Below, piece by piece: positions 46,656 to 56,419 of a stretch of DNA of 64,000 bases. The notes beneath the pieces are model-generated. The model searched no databases and was not told the origin of the DNA. It was given only the letters and a program-made list of their open reading frames with translations. Location of the stretch: contig NZ_KE695651.1 of the NCBI RefSeq assembly GCF_000454065.1, positions 316,258 to 380,257 on the forward strand, in the 5' to 3' direction. This stretch comes from Brevibacillus thermoruber 423 (GTDB taxonomy: Bacteria; Bacillota; Bacilli; Brevibacillales; Brevibacillaceae). Position 1 is the stretch's first letter; the number at the start of each line of letters is the position of its first letter. Made by a program: the position numbers and the translations under genes.

Positions 46656-48311
46656 ATGGATCAGCGAAAATGTGAATGCGGACATGCCAATCCGGTCGGC
46701 ACGCTGCTCTGTGAATCGTGCGGCAGGCCGCTGGAGCAGGAGCTGACCGCACAGACCGGAGAGGCTGCACAGGTCGGACAGGCCGCCTTTCCCGACATGC
46801 GTTACGAAGGGATGGCCCGCCGATCCCAGACCTATACCAATACCTTGATTGACCGGGTGTGGAACACCTTCTCATCCGTCAAGGTCGCCATTGGCATCAT
46901 CATCGTTATCTTGATCGCCTCCGCCATCGGTACCATCTTTCCGCAGCAGCAGTACATCCCCGTGCCGGTGCCGACGGAGGCGGACGTCGCCCGGTTCTAC
47001 AGCGAGACCTACGGAACGCTGGGGCAGATCTACTACGCGTTGGGATTCCACAACATGTACTCGTCGTGGTGGTTTGTCACGCTGCTGGTCGCCTTGGGCA
47101 CGTCCCTGGTCATCTGCAGTCTGGACAGGGTGATCCCGCTCTACAAGGCGCTGAACAAACCGCGCGTCAACCAGCATGTCTCGTTCCTGAAAGGGCAAAA
47201 GCTGTACGGCGAAGCGGAGCTTTCCGCCGAGACGCAGCCGGGTGCGGTCGCCGACAAGGCCGCCGAAGCCCTGCGGAAAAAAGGCTACCGCATCTTCCGC
47301 GACGGCGACGCGCTGATGGCGGAAAAAGGGCGCTTCAGCCGTTGGGGGCCCTACATCAACCACATTGGACTGATTATTTTCCTGATTGGCGTCCTGATGC
47401 GGAATATCCCCGGCTTTTACCTGGACCAGTTCGTCTGGGTGCGCGAGGGGCAGACGGTGGCGGTGCCGGATACCCCGTATTACGTAAAAAACGTGGCGTA
47501 CCATACCGAGTACTGGTCGGAAGAAGAGATGCCGCAAAAGCTCGATCTGAACGGGGGCGCGATTCCGAAAAAGTTCCAGACGGACGCGATTCTCTACCTG
47601 AACAAAAACGCCGATCTGCCCGGTGCCAAGCCGGAGCTGATCGAGGTGAAGCGGGGACCGATCGTGGTGAACCATCCCATGATCTATGAAGACCTGTCTT
47701 TGGTCCAGTCGGGCGTGCAGGAGATGCAGTTGGGCGCCCTCAATTTTGTCCTGATCGACAGGCAGGCCGGCGGCAAACCGGTCGGGCCGATCAAGCTGGA
47801 TCTCTACGAGCCCAATCCGGAACTGCAGGTGGGCGACGGGATCAAGGTTCGCGTACTGGAGTACTTCCCCGACTTTATCATGGGGCCGGACAACAAACCG
47901 GCGACGAAGACCAACCTGCCGAATAATCCGATGTTCGCGCTGGAAGTGATCTCGGAAAAAGACAACGTGCGGGAGAAGATGGTGTACCTGCGCGGCACGA
48001 TCATCACGCAGAAAGCCGACTCCCGTTACACGCTGGAGATCAAGATGCCCGACCTGATCGACATCTCGGGACTGATGGTGCGCATCGACAAGGCCGTTCC
48101 CGTGATCTACTTCGGCGCGATCATCTTCATGATCGGCGTGGTGATGGGCTTCTTCTGGCAGCACCGCCGGATATGGGTGCAGTTTCATGAGGGACGGCTG
48201 CTCCTGGCTGGCCACACCAACAAAAACTGGTACGGACTGCGCCGGGAGATGCAAACTTTGATTGAACAGACGGAGCTGCCGATCGCGCTGGAAGACAGAT
48301 CGAAAGCGTAA
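46656..48311 (+). CDS. resB: cytochrome c biogenesis protein ResB
   Basis: 551 residues. N-terminal zinc-ribbon-like Cys cluster (CECGHANPVGTLLCESCG, residues 6-23), four spans and a large extracytoplasmic loop. With ResC it forms the heme delivery/ligation system II. Twelve bases after resA. Confidence 0.94.
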   Translation: MDQRKCECGHANPVGTLLCESCGRPLEQELTAQTGEAAQVGQAAFPDMRYEGMARRSQTYTNTLIDRVWNTFSSVKVAIGIIIVILIASAIGTIFPQQQYIPVPVPTEADVARFYSETYGTLGQIYYALGFHNMYSSWWFVTLLVALGTSLVICSLDRVIPLYKALNKPRVNQHVSFLKGQKLYGEAELSAETQPGAVADKAAEALRKKGYRIFRDGDALMAEKGRFSRWGPYINHIGLIIFLIGVLMRNIPGFYLDQFVWVREGQTVAVPDTPYYVKNVAYHTEYWSEEEMPQKLDLNGGAIPKKFQTDAILYLNKNADLPGAKPELIEVKRGPIVVNHPMIYEDLSLVQSGVQEMQLGALNFVLIDRQAGGKPVGPIKLDLYEPNPELQVGDGIKVRVLEYFPDFIMGPDNKPATKTNLPNNPMFALEVISEKDNVREKMVYLRGTIITQKADSRYTLEIKMPDLIDISGLMVRIDKAVPVIYFGAIIFMIGVVMGFFWQHRRIWVQFHEGRLLLAGHTNKNWYGLRREMQTLIEQTELPIALEDRSKA

Positions 48312-48336
48312 GCGGCTCCAAGGAGGGTAACTGGAC

Positions 48337-49566
48337 GTGCAGCTCATCCAACTGAGTGATTGGCTACTGGATATCGCCTTTGTGCTGTACGTGCTCTCGT
48401 CGATTGTGTTCGTCGTCGCGATGACGGGGAAGAACTGGGCGGGACGCGATCCGAAACAGCACGAACTGAAGTATGGCCGGACCGCCTACTGGCTGGCGGT
48501 GATCGGCTTTCTCGCCCAAACCGGCTACGTGGTGACGCGATGGATTGCCGGCGGCCACAGCCCGACCAGCAACATGTTCGAATTTATCGCGTTTCTGGAC
48601 TACTGTATTATCCTGGCCTACCTGATCATCTACCGCATCTACAAGCTGACCGTAATCGGCATGTTCGTGCTGCCGCTGGGGGTCATCATGCTGGCGTACT
48701 CGTACGTCTTTCCCAAAGAGGTGACGCCGCTGATCCCGGCGCTGCAGAGCTACTGGCTGCACATTCACGTGACCACGGCAGCGCTGGGCGAGGGCATTTT
48801 GGCGGTCGGCTTTGCCGCCGGGCTGATGTACCTGGTGCGGACCGTTCCGCAGGACAGGGCGACGAAGAGCACCCGCTGGCTGGAATTTGTCCTGGCCGTG
48901 GTGCTGATGCTGGTCGGCTTCATCGGCATGGACTCCACATTTGCCCGCCTGGATCACAAGACCGTCTTTGAACTGAACCAGGAGCAGGAGAACAATCAGG
49001 GTCAGATGGAGAAAATGAAGGTAGAGTACACCCTGCCGGCCATCGTCGCGCCGAACGGCTCCACGGTTGTCAAAGCGGGACCGATGACGCCGCTGTTCGA
49101 GGCGCCCGCCTGGATGGAAGGCAAAGATGCGGCCCGGAAGCTGAATACGATGCTCTGGTCCGTCATCTCCGGTCTGGTCCTGTACGGTATCCTGCGGCTG
49201 GTTTTCCGCAAACGGCTGGGGGCGGTCATGCAGCCTTCGCTGAACGGCATCGATCCGGAACTGCTGGACGAAATCAGCTATCGCGCGATCAGCATCGGCT
49301 ATCCCGTGTTTACGCTGGGAGCGCTGATTTTCGCCATGATCTGGGCAGAAGAGGCATGGGGCCGCTTCTGGGGCTGGGACCCCAAAGAGGTGTGGGCGCT
49401 GATCGTCTGGCTGTTTTACAGCGCGTACCTCCACCTGCGCCTGTCGCGCGGCTGGATCGGCGCCAAATCGGCCTGGATGTCCGTCATCGGGTTCGTCATC
49501 ATCCTGATCACGCTGGTGGTGGTCAACCTGGTGATCGCCGGTCTGCATTCCTACGCAGGGGTGTAG
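48337..49566 (+). CDS. resC: cytochrome c biogenesis protein ResC
   Basis: 409 residues, about eight spans. Heme-handling WWD motif (WGRFWGWDPKEVWALIVWL) and flanking histidines (HIHVTTAALGEG; SAYLHLRLSRGW). CcsA-type ligase partner of ResB. GTG start after AAGGAGGG. Confidence 0.94.
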   Translation: MQLIQLSDWLLDIAFVLYVLSSIVFVVAMTGKNWAGRDPKQHELKYGRTAYWLAVIGFLAQTGYVVTRWIAGGHSPTSNMFEFIAFLDYCIILAYLIIYRIYKLTVIGMFVLPLGVIMLAYSYVFPKEVTPLIPALQSYWLHIHVTTAALGEGILAVGFAAGLMYLVRTVPQDRATKSTRWLEFVLAVVLMLVGFIGMDSTFARLDHKTVFELNQEQENNQGQMEKMKVEYTLPAIVAPNGSTVVKAGPMTPLFEAPAWMEGKDAARKLNTMLWSVISGLVLYGILRLVFRKRLGAVMQPSLNGIDPELLDEISYRAISIGYPVFTLGALIFAMIWAEEAWGRFWGWDPKEVWALIVWLFYSAYLHLRLSRGWIGAKSAWMSVIGFVIILITLVVVNLVIAGLHSYAGV

Positions 49567-49582
49567 CGCAGGCATACGTCGT

Positions 49583-49610
49583 AAAAAGCTGGTCTGTCCG
49601 CCAGCTTTTT
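49583..49610 (+). terminator. terminator between resC and resD
   Basis: AAAAAGCTGG / CCAGCTTTTT stem. Allows separate expression of resABC and resDE. Confidence 0.9.
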
Positions 49611-49662
49611 GGACTATCTGATTCACATTCGATTGATAACATGGACCCAAGAGGTGTATGGT

Positions 49663-50379
49663 ATGGAAAAAGCGGCACGCATTCTAGTGGTGGATGACGA
49701 GGAACGCATTCGCCGTCTGTTGAAAATGTACCTGGAACGAGAAGCTTTTGTCATTGACGAAGCGGACAACGGGGAACAGGCGTTGGAGATGGCGCTGGCG
49801 ACCGACTACGACATCATTTTGCTCGACTTGATGCTGCCCGGCATGGACGGCATCGAGGTGTGCCAAAAAATCCGCGAGCACAAAGCGACGCCGATCGTCA
49901 TGCTGACAGCCAAAGGGGAAGAGACCAACCGCGTTCACGGCTTCGAGGCCGGCGTGGACGATTACGTCGTCAAGCCTTTCAGCCCGCGTGAGGTCGTCTA
50001 CCGCGTCAAGGCCATCCTGCGCCGTTCTTCGGCTACCGCGTACCTGAAGACGGATACGTTCAACAGCCATTCGGTCCTCGTTTTCCCCGATCTGACGATT
50101 GACCATGACGCCCACAAGGTGATCGCCAGCGGGCAGGAAGTGAGCCTGACGCCCAAAGAATACGAGCTGCTGCATTACCTGGCGCTGTCGCCGGACAAGG
50201 TCTTCACCCGCGAGGAGCTCCTGAAAGACGTATGGCATTACGAGTTTTTCGGCGATCTGCGCACCGTGGACACGCACATCAAGCGGCTTCGGGAAAAATT
50301 GAACCGCGTCTCGCCGGCCGCGGCGCAGATGATCGCCACGGTCTGGGGCGTAGGCTACAAACTTGAGGTGCCGAAGTAA
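49663..50379 (+). CDS. resD: redox response regulator ResD
   Basis: 238 residues. Receiver with phospho-acceptor Asp55 (ILLDLMLPG) and OmpR-type winged helix (SLTPKEYELLHYLA; DLRTVDTHIKRLREKL). Controls respiration and anaerobic genes with ResE. ATG at 49663 follows AGAGGTG. Confidence 0.95.
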   Translation: MEKAARILVVDDEERIRRLLKMYLEREAFVIDEADNGEQALEMALATDYDIILLDLMLPGMDGIEVCQKIREHKATPIVMLTAKGEETNRVHGFEAGVDDYVVKPFSPREVVYRVKAILRRSSATAYLKTDTFNSHSVLVFPDLTIDHDAHKVIASGQEVSLTPKEYELLHYLALSPDKVFTREELLKDVWHYEFFGDLRTVDTHIKRLREKLNRVSPAAAQMIATVWGVGYKLEVPK

Positions 50380-50380
50380 C

Positions 50381-52162
50381 GTGGACGTCATTTTCAAAAG
50401 CGTTGTCGGCAAGCTGTGGATGACCATCATCGCGCTGTTTGCCCTGGTGCTGACGCTGTTCAGTCTGATGCTGGTCCAGTCGTTTGACTCCTTTTACTTT
50501 CACCGGCAGACGAAAAACCTGCAGGAATTGGCGGAAGGTCTGTCCGAGAGCCTGGCCGCCTACCCGGACAAGCGGGCGGCGCTCGACATCGCCTCCAGCT
50601 TCGGCGTCATTCACCGCACCGGCCTGGTGATGGTCGATCAAACGGGCAAGCTCGTGGGCAAAAGTGAAGGCAGAGGGGAGCCGATGGTCCCGGTGGAGCA
50701 GCTTCTCGCGGCTCCGGAGCTGAAGCTGGCCGAGGCCCTGGCCGGCAAACACCCCGCGCCGGGACGCATCCTCTTCACCGACAATCCCAACGACCGGAAC
50801 GCGCGGATGCAGATTTTGGCCGTGGCCGTTCCGATCGAGCTATCTCCAGGCATGCGGGGCTCGATCGTCATGTACCAGGCGATTGAAGATTTCGACGATA
50901 CGGTGCGGGAAGTGCGCAAGCTGATTTTCGTCGTCGGCGTCATCGGTTTCATCTTGACGACGGTCTTCGCCTTTTTCCTGTCGTCGCGCATCACTTTTCC
51001 GCTGCGCCAGATGAAAGAGACAGCGCATCGGATCGCGGAAGGGGATTTTCACGCCGAGATCCCGATCCGGACGACGGACGAGATCGGCGAACTGGCCGCT
51101 TCGTTCAACACCATGGCCAGCCGGTTGAACCAACTGGTGGACGCCCTTTCCAAGGAAAAGGAGCAGTTGGCCAGCGTCCTGCGCAGCATGGTGGACGGCG
51201 TGGTGATGATCGACGAGCAGGGGAAAATCGCCGTCGCCAACCCGCCGGCCGAACACTTTCTGCGCGACTGGAAGTACGAGCACCCGGATGAACCGGTTCC
51301 GCTGTTTGCCTTCTATCAGCAGGTGGTGCAGACCGGCCAGGAGGTGACGGAGGATCTGCCCGTCCAGGGCCGAATCTGGTCGCTGGTGATGGTACCGCTG
51401 AACGACCGGGAGCAGATTCGCGGGGCCGTGGCCGTGCTGCGCGACATGACCCGGGAGCGAAAGCTGGACAAGATGCGCAACGACTTTGTCGCCAACGTGT
51501 CGCACGAACTGCGCACGCCGCTGTCCATGCTGCAGGGGTACAGCGAAGCGATCGTGGACGATATCGCCGCCTCCCCGGAGGAGCACAAGGAATTGGCCCG
51601 GATCATTTACGACGAGTCGGTCCGCATGACCAAGCTGGTCAACGAACTCCTGAGCCTGGCCCGGATGGAAGCCGGCCATGTCGAATTGAGTCTGGAGCGA
51701 ATCGAGCTTCGCCCCTACCTGGAGCGTATTCAACGGAAATTTACCAACCTGGCGAGGGAACGCGAGATTCATCTGCTGCTCGAAATCGACACGGAGCAGA
51801 CGACAGCGCTCGTCGATCCCGACCGGATGGAGCAGGTGCTGACCAACCTGATCGACAACGCGCTGCGCCACACCCCCAACAAGGGGACGGTGACCCTTCG
51901 CGCCCGGGGAGACAAGACGCTCCTGCTGGAGGTGAGCGACACGGGCAGCGGCATTCCGCAGGAAGACCTGCCGTTTGTGTTTGAGCGCTTTTACAAGGCG
52001 GACAAGGCGCGGACGCGGGGCAAAGCGGGCGGCACCGGACTGGGATTGGCCATCGCCAAAAACCTGGTGGAAGCCCACGGCGGAACGATCAGCGTGCAGA
52101 GCAAACTGGGGGAAGGCACGACCTTTACCATCGCCTTGCCTGACAAAACCAAGCACAAATAG
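50381..52162 (+). CDS. resE: redox sensor histidine kinase ResE
   Basis: 593 residues. Spans near 10-32 and 170-192 enclose an extracytoplasmic sensor region; HAMP, PAS (SMVDGVVMIDEQGKIAVAN), HisKA with phospho-His in NVSHELRTPLSML, then HATPase (NLIDNALRHTPNKG; DTGSGIP; GTGLGLAIAK). GTG at 50381 sits one base after the resD stop codon, so translation is probably coupled. Confidence 0.94.
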   Translation: MDVIFKSVVGKLWMTIIALFALVLTLFSLMLVQSFDSFYFHRQTKNLQELAEGLSESLAAYPDKRAALDIASSFGVIHRTGLVMVDQTGKLVGKSEGRGEPMVPVEQLLAAPELKLAEALAGKHPAPGRILFTDNPNDRNARMQILAVAVPIELSPGMRGSIVMYQAIEDFDDTVREVRKLIFVVGVIGFILTTVFAFFLSSRITFPLRQMKETAHRIAEGDFHAEIPIRTTDEIGELAASFNTMASRLNQLVDALSKEKEQLASVLRSMVDGVVMIDEQGKIAVANPPAEHFLRDWKYEHPDEPVPLFAFYQQVVQTGQEVTEDLPVQGRIWSLVMVPLNDREQIRGAVAVLRDMTRERKLDKMRNDFVANVSHELRTPLSMLQGYSEAIVDDIAASPEEHKELARIIYDESVRMTKLVNELLSLARMEAGHVELSLERIELRPYLERIQRKFTNLAREREIHLLLEIDTEQTTALVDPDRMEQVLTNLIDNALRHTPNKGTVTLRARGDKTLLLEVSDTGSGIPQEDLPFVFERFYKADKARTRGKAGGTGLGLAIAKNLVEAHGGTISVQSKLGEGTTFTIALPDKTKHK

Positions 52163-52174
52163 GAGTGGAGAGAA

Positions 52175-53311
52175 ATGATCAAGACGATACTGTTTGACGT
52201 CGACGGCGTCATGCTGAGTGAAGAGCGCTATTTTGACGCTTCCGCCCTGACTGTCTGGGAAATGCTGCACAGCCCGCGCTATCTCGGCCTGGCGGGGGAC
52301 ACGTTTACGCCCTGTCCGGAAGAAGCGGAGATCCGGCGCGTCCGCCGGCTCGTCTTTGCCGACGACGACGTGCTCACCTTCATCAAGTCGCGCGGCATCA
52401 ATTCCAACTGGGATATGGTGTACCTGACCTTCGCCTACCAGGTGATCCGGCTGTGCGAAGCCCTGAAACCGGCACTGGGGCAGCAGGCCACCGATTTGCT
52501 GGCCGGCCAGTTGAACCGCGCCCAGCTCGCCCGACTGTCGGAGTGGGCCAAGGCGTACGTCCCTGACTTTACCGTTGAATACGCCAAGTTTACCAAGGAT
52601 TTTGCCCGAGGCTCCGCGCAGAAGGCGGAAATGCTGCTCTATCTGAACCAGATTGCGTTTGAGCGCTGCGGCGTCGTGACCAACGCCTTCTCGCGCAACA
52701 GCGACTTGTGGCGCCTGTGCCAGGAGACGTTCCAGGAATGGTACCTGGGTGATGAACGAGTGGCCGCGTCCATCGGTCGCGAAACGCACCAGCCGGGGAA
52801 AAAGGGGTTTTTGACCGACGAAATCCCGATCGTCAGCCCGGAAGAACTGCGCAGCCTGTTTCGCACGTTGAAGGAGAAGGGGTATACGCTCGGCATCGGC
52901 ACGGGACGTCCCACGATCGAGACGCATGTCCCGCTCAGCGAACTGCAGGTACTGGAATGGTTTGATCCGGAACGAGTGGTGACCGCCAGCCACGTGTTGG
53001 AAGCGGAAGAGGAGTTCCCGGCCAGCGCGCCGCTGTCCAAGCCGCATCCGTTTTCCTACCTGAAAGGGCTGCTGGGGCTGTCCACGCCCAATCGCGAGGT
53101 TCTTGGCCAACCGCTGCCGATTGCCAACGGCGACGAGGTGCTGATCGTCGGCGATTCGCTGGCGGATCTGCTGGCCGCCCGCGCCATCGGCTGTCGCTTT
53201 GCGGCTACACTGACCGGCTTGTCAGGACAGGAGGCCCGCCGCAAGTTTGAAGAAGAACGGGCCGATTACATTCTCAACGACGTGCGCGAGATTCTCTCCA
53301 TCATCGAATAG
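52175..53311 (+). CDS. HAD family hydrolase of unknown substrate
   Basis: 378 residues. HAD motif I FDVDGV (Asp8, Asp10) at the N-terminus, motif II/III region GIGTGRPTIETH, motif IV GDSLADLLAA near the end. A roughly 200-residue helical insertion between motifs I and II (cap domain) is unusually large. Twelve bases after resE with AGGAG site, so probably in the same transcript; B. subtilis has no such neighbour. Confidence 0.8.
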   Translation: MIKTILFDVDGVMLSEERYFDASALTVWEMLHSPRYLGLAGDTFTPCPEEAEIRRVRRLVFADDDVLTFIKSRGINSNWDMVYLTFAYQVIRLCEALKPALGQQATDLLAGQLNRAQLARLSEWAKAYVPDFTVEYAKFTKDFARGSAQKAEMLLYLNQIAFERCGVVTNAFSRNSDLWRLCQETFQEWYLGDERVAASIGRETHQPGKKGFLTDEIPIVSPEELRSLFRTLKEKGYTLGIGTGRPTIETHVPLSELQVLEWFDPERVVTASHVLEAEEEFPASAPLSKPHPFSYLKGLLGLSTPNREVLGQPLPIANGDEVLIVGDSLADLLAARAIGCRFAATLTGLSGQEARRKFEEERADYILNDVREILSIIE

Positions 53312-53366
53312 CGAACCACAAGGCTTCGCCGCCCCGGCAGGGGGACAGGCGAAGCCTGATCTCTCC

Positions 53367-53403
53367 AAAACAAAAACGGCTCCCGCGGGAGCCGTTTTTG
53401 TTT
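53367..53403. terminator. bidirectional terminator
   Basis: Perfect palindrome around CGGCTCCCGCGGGAGCCG with flanking AAAACAAAAA and TTTTTGTTT, serving the two convergent genes. Confidence 0.95.
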
Positions 53404-53424
53404 CCTGCCCATGCAGCCTTTTTC

Positions 53425-54708
53425 CTACAAGACAAAATACCGCAGATAGACGTACACATGCGACAGGATGATGGACATGATCATCAGCGGAAACGCCACT
53501 TTCAGAAATCCCAGGAAGCTGATGTGATGCCCTTCCTTCTCGGCCAGTCCGGCGACGATCACGTTTGCGCTGGCGCCAATCAGCGTGCCGTTGCCGCCCA
53601 GGCATGCACCCAGCGCCAGGCTCCACCACAGCGGTTCCAGATTGGTGATGCCCAGTGCGCCCATTTCCTTGATCATCGGGATCATCGTGGCGACGAACGG
53701 AATGTTGTCTACAAACGCGGACGCAATCGCGCTCAGCCAGAGAATCAGCAGGGAGGTGTGCAGCGCATTGCCGCCGGTCAGGTGTATGGCCTCCTCCGCC
53801 AGTTTGGCGATCACGCCGGTGTGAACCAGACCGGAGACGAGGACGAACAGGCCGACAAAGAAAAAGATGGTGGTCCACTCCACCTGGCTGATCGCGTCTT
53901 CCAGGTAGTGCTCACCGGTGAGCAGAAGCAGCAGGAACGCCCCGCTCAGGGCGATCGTTGCCGTTTCCAGATGAAGCACGCTGTGCAGCATGAAGCCGAT
54001 AATCGTCAGCGCCAGCACGGCCAGTGACTTTTTCAGCAGCGTGACATCGGTGATTTCGTCGCGTTCGTTCAGGTTCATGATCTGGGCCTGCAGTTCCGGC
54101 GACGCGACGAGCTGCTTGCGGTACAGCAGCACAAAACAGCCGATCGTGGCGACCATGATGATCGCGACAATGGGCGCCAGGTTGACCAGGAAGGCCATGA
54201 AGTCCAGTTCCGGGACAGCGCTTCCAATCATGATGTTGGGTGGATCCCCGATCAGCGTGGCCGTGCCGCCCGCGTTGGACGAGATAATCTCGCTGATCAA
54301 ATAGGGCATCGGGTTCACCTGGAGCTGCCGGGCGATGCTGAAGGTCACCGGCACGATCAGCAGCACGGTGGTGACGTTGTCCAGGAATGCGGAGGTCACG
54401 GCCGTGATGGCGCTCAGGTAGACGAGAATGCGCACGGGATTGCCCTTGGCCGCCTTGGCGGCGCGGATGGCCATGTACTTGAAGACGCCCGTCTTCGCCG
54501 TGACGGCGACGAGAATCATCATCCCGATCAGGAGGCCGAGCGTGTTGAAGTCGATGTGCTCGATCGCCTGCTCCTGGTTGACAATGCCAAACAGGACCAT
54601 GAGGATTCCGCCGGCCATGGCGACGATGGTGCGGTGAAGCTTTTCACTGATGATGAATGCGTATGTAACCAAAAAAATGCCGATGGCGAGCAGTGCCTGG
54701 TTTGCCAT
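53425..54708 (-). CDS. ArsB/NhaD-type anion or sodium/proton permease
   Basis: 427 residues, 11-12 spans, with the duplicated half motif TSAFLDNVTTVLLIVPV and SAFVDNIPFVATMIPM, and GGTATLIGDPPNIMIG. This ion-transporter superfamily includes arsenite pumps, NhaD Na+/H+ antiporters and the P-protein; no ars genes are nearby, so arsenite is not implied. GAGGAG site before ATG. Confidence 0.85.
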   Translation of the reverse strand: MANQALLAIGIFLVTYAFIISEKLHRTIVAMAGGILMVLFGIVNQEQAIEHIDFNTLGLLIGMMILVAVTAKTGVFKYMAIRAAKAAKGNPVRILVYLSAITAVTSAFLDNVTTVLLIVPVTFSIARQLQVNPMPYLISEIISSNAGGTATLIGDPPNIMIGSAVPELDFMAFLVNLAPIVAIIMVATIGCFVLLYRKQLVASPELQAQIMNLNERDEITDVTLLKKSLAVLALTIIGFMLHSVLHLETATIALSGAFLLLLLTGEHYLEDAISQVEWTTIFFFVGLFVLVSGLVHTGVIAKLAEEAIHLTGGNALHTSLLILWLSAIASAFVDNIPFVATMIPMIKEMGALGITNLEPLWWSLALGACLGGNGTLIGASANVIVAGLAEKEGHHISFLGFLKVAFPLMIMSIILSHVYVYLRYFVL

Positions 54709-54744
54709 AACGATCTCCTCTCATGAATTGGCTGGTCTTGTACT

Positions 54745-54774
54745 ATTATACCTGTACCCGTTTGGTCAGGTAAA
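54745..54774 (-). promoter_or_regulatory. promoter of the permease gene with overlapping dyad
   Basis: Reading leftward: TTTACC (-35), 18-base spacer, consensus TATAAT. The dyad TACCTG / CAGGTA (54749-54754 and 54767-54772) brackets the spacer and may be an operator. Confidence 0.6.
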
Positions 54775-54804
54775 GAAACGGCCTGGTGCATGAGACCAGG
54801 CCGT
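54771..54804 (-). terminator. terminator of the serA operon
   Basis: ACGGCCTGGT / ACCAGGCCGT stem, followed on the minus strand by TTCTTTA. It lies against the permease promoter. Confidence 0.88.
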
Positions 54805-54835
54805 GCAAAGGAGATCCTGCGGCGAGCGGTCGCGC

Positions 54836-56419
54836 CTACAGTTCGATCTGCGTCACGCTTTTCACTTCCGGCAGTTCGCCCATGGTGTCCAGCAGTTCGG
54901 CGGAGACCGGCTTGTCGACGGAGAGCATCATGATCGCGTCGCCGCCCATGTCGCGCCGCCCCACCTGCATGGTGGCGATGTTGACGTCGTTGCTGCCGAG
55001 AATCGATCCGACGCGGCCGATGACGCCGGGACGGTCGTTGTGGTGGATGTACAGTAGGTACCCTTCCGGTGCCACGTCGATGGCAAAGTCGTCGATCTTG
55101 ACAATCCGCGCCCCGTAGCCGTTGAGGCGGGTACCGGCGACCGTACGCGTCTGCTGCGTGGTCTTCAGCGTGACCGTCAGCAGGTTGGTAAATCCGCGAT
55201 TGTGCGCCGATTTTTTCTCCGTGACGGTAATGTCGCGCACTTTGGCCAGGAGCGGAGCGTTGACGTAGTTCACCTCTTCGCCCAGGCGGAAGGAGAGCAC
55301 GCCTTTCAGCACGGTCCGGGTCAGCGGTGCCGTGTCCACATCGGTCAGTTCGCCGCTGTAGGCGATGGCGATTTCCTGAATCGAGCCGACCGTCACCTGT
55401 GCCAGGAAGTGCCCCAGTTTTTCGCCGAGCGTAAAGTACGGCTGCAGGCGTTCCATGACGTGGGCCGGTATGGACGGGAGGTTGACCGCGTTTTTGAACG
55501 GCTCGCCGCGCAGCACCTTGAGAATTTCGCCCGACACGTCGACCGCCACGTTCTCCTGCGCTTCCACGGTGGAGGCGCCCAGGTGGGGAGTGACGACGAC
55601 CTGCGGCAGGCCGATCAGCGGGTTGTCCACCGGCGGTTCCACTTCAAACACGTCCAGGGCCGCTCCCGCCACCTTGCCGGTCAGGATGGCTTCGTACAAA
55701 GCCTTTTCGTCAATAATGCCGCCGCGGGCACAGTTGATGATGCGAACGCCGTCCTTCATTTTGGCAAACTCGCGGGAGCTGATGATATGGCGCGTTTCCT
55801 TCGTCAGCGGGGTGTGGACGGTGATGAAATCGGCCTGCCGGCAGATGTCGTCCACGGTGGCGTGGGTGACGCCCAGTTTTTGCGCGCGTTCTTCCGTCAG
55901 GAACGGGTCGTAGGCCAGCACGGTCATGCCGAACGCCTTGGCCCGCTTGGCCACCTCCGTTCCGATCCGGCCCAGGCCGATGATGCCCAGCACCTTGTTG
56001 TTCAGCTCAACGCCCTGAAAGCTTTTTCGGTCCCAGGTTCCCTCCGTCAGTTTTTTGTGCGCCTGCGGGATGTTTCGGGCGACGGCCATCAGCATGGCGA
56101 AGGAGTGCTCCGCCGTGGAGACCGTGTTGCCGTCGGGAGCGTTGATGACGACCACCCCGGCTTCGGTGGCGGCGTTGATGTCGATGTTGTCTACGCCCAC
56201 GCCGGCGCGTCCCACCACTTTCAGTTTCTTGCCGGCGGCCAGCACCTCGGCGGTCACCTGCGTCTGGCTGCGGACGAGCAGGGCGTCGTAGTCCCCGATC
56301 ACGGATAGCAGATCAGTGGGAGAGAGGTTGGGTTGCCGCACCACTTCCACGTCGGGGGCGTCGAGCAGTTGTTGTATGCCGTGTTCGCTCAGCGGGTCGG
56401 TAATCAGGATTTTATACAT
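54836..56419 (-). CDS. serA: D-3-phosphoglycerate dehydrogenase
   Basis: 527 residues. First step of serine synthesis. NAD site GIIGLGRIGTEVAKRA (about 145-160), catalytic region INCARGGIIDE and PHLGAST, an ASB-type domain and a C-terminal ACT domain (VIGRVGSILGSNDVNIATMQVGRR) for serine feedback. Start MYKILITDP after AGGAGGT; overlaps the upstream aminotransferase gene by eight bases. Confidence 0.95.
   Translation of the reverse strand: MYKILITDPLSEHGIQQLLDAPDVEVVRQPNLSPTDLLSVIGDYDALLVRSQTQVTAEVLAAGKKLKVVGRAGVGVDNIDINAATEAGVVVINAPDGNTVSTAEHSFAMLMAVARNIPQAHKKLTEGTWDRKSFQGVELNNKVLGIIGLGRIGTEVAKRAKAFGMTVLAYDPFLTEERAQKLGVTHATVDDICRQADFITVHTPLTKETRHIISSREFAKMKDGVRIINCARGGIIDEKALYEAILTGKVAGAALDVFEVEPPVDNPLIGLPQVVVTPHLGASTVEAQENVAVDVSGEILKVLRGEPFKNAVNLPSIPAHVMERLQPYFTLGEKLGHFLAQVTVGSIQEIAIAYSGELTDVDTAPLTRTVLKGVLSFRLGEEVNYVNAPLLAKVRDITVTEKKSAHNRGFTNLLTVTLKTTQQTRTVAGTRLNGYGARIVKIDDFAIDVAPEGYLLYIHHNDRPGVIGRVGSILGSNDVNIATMQVGRRDMGGDAIMMLSVDKPVSAELLDTMGELPEVKSVTQIEL

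Noticed and set aside
50840-53110. 756-codon minus-strand frame opposite resE and the HAD gene
   Set aside because: Mirror image of third-position G/C bias in genuine genes; no family resemblance.
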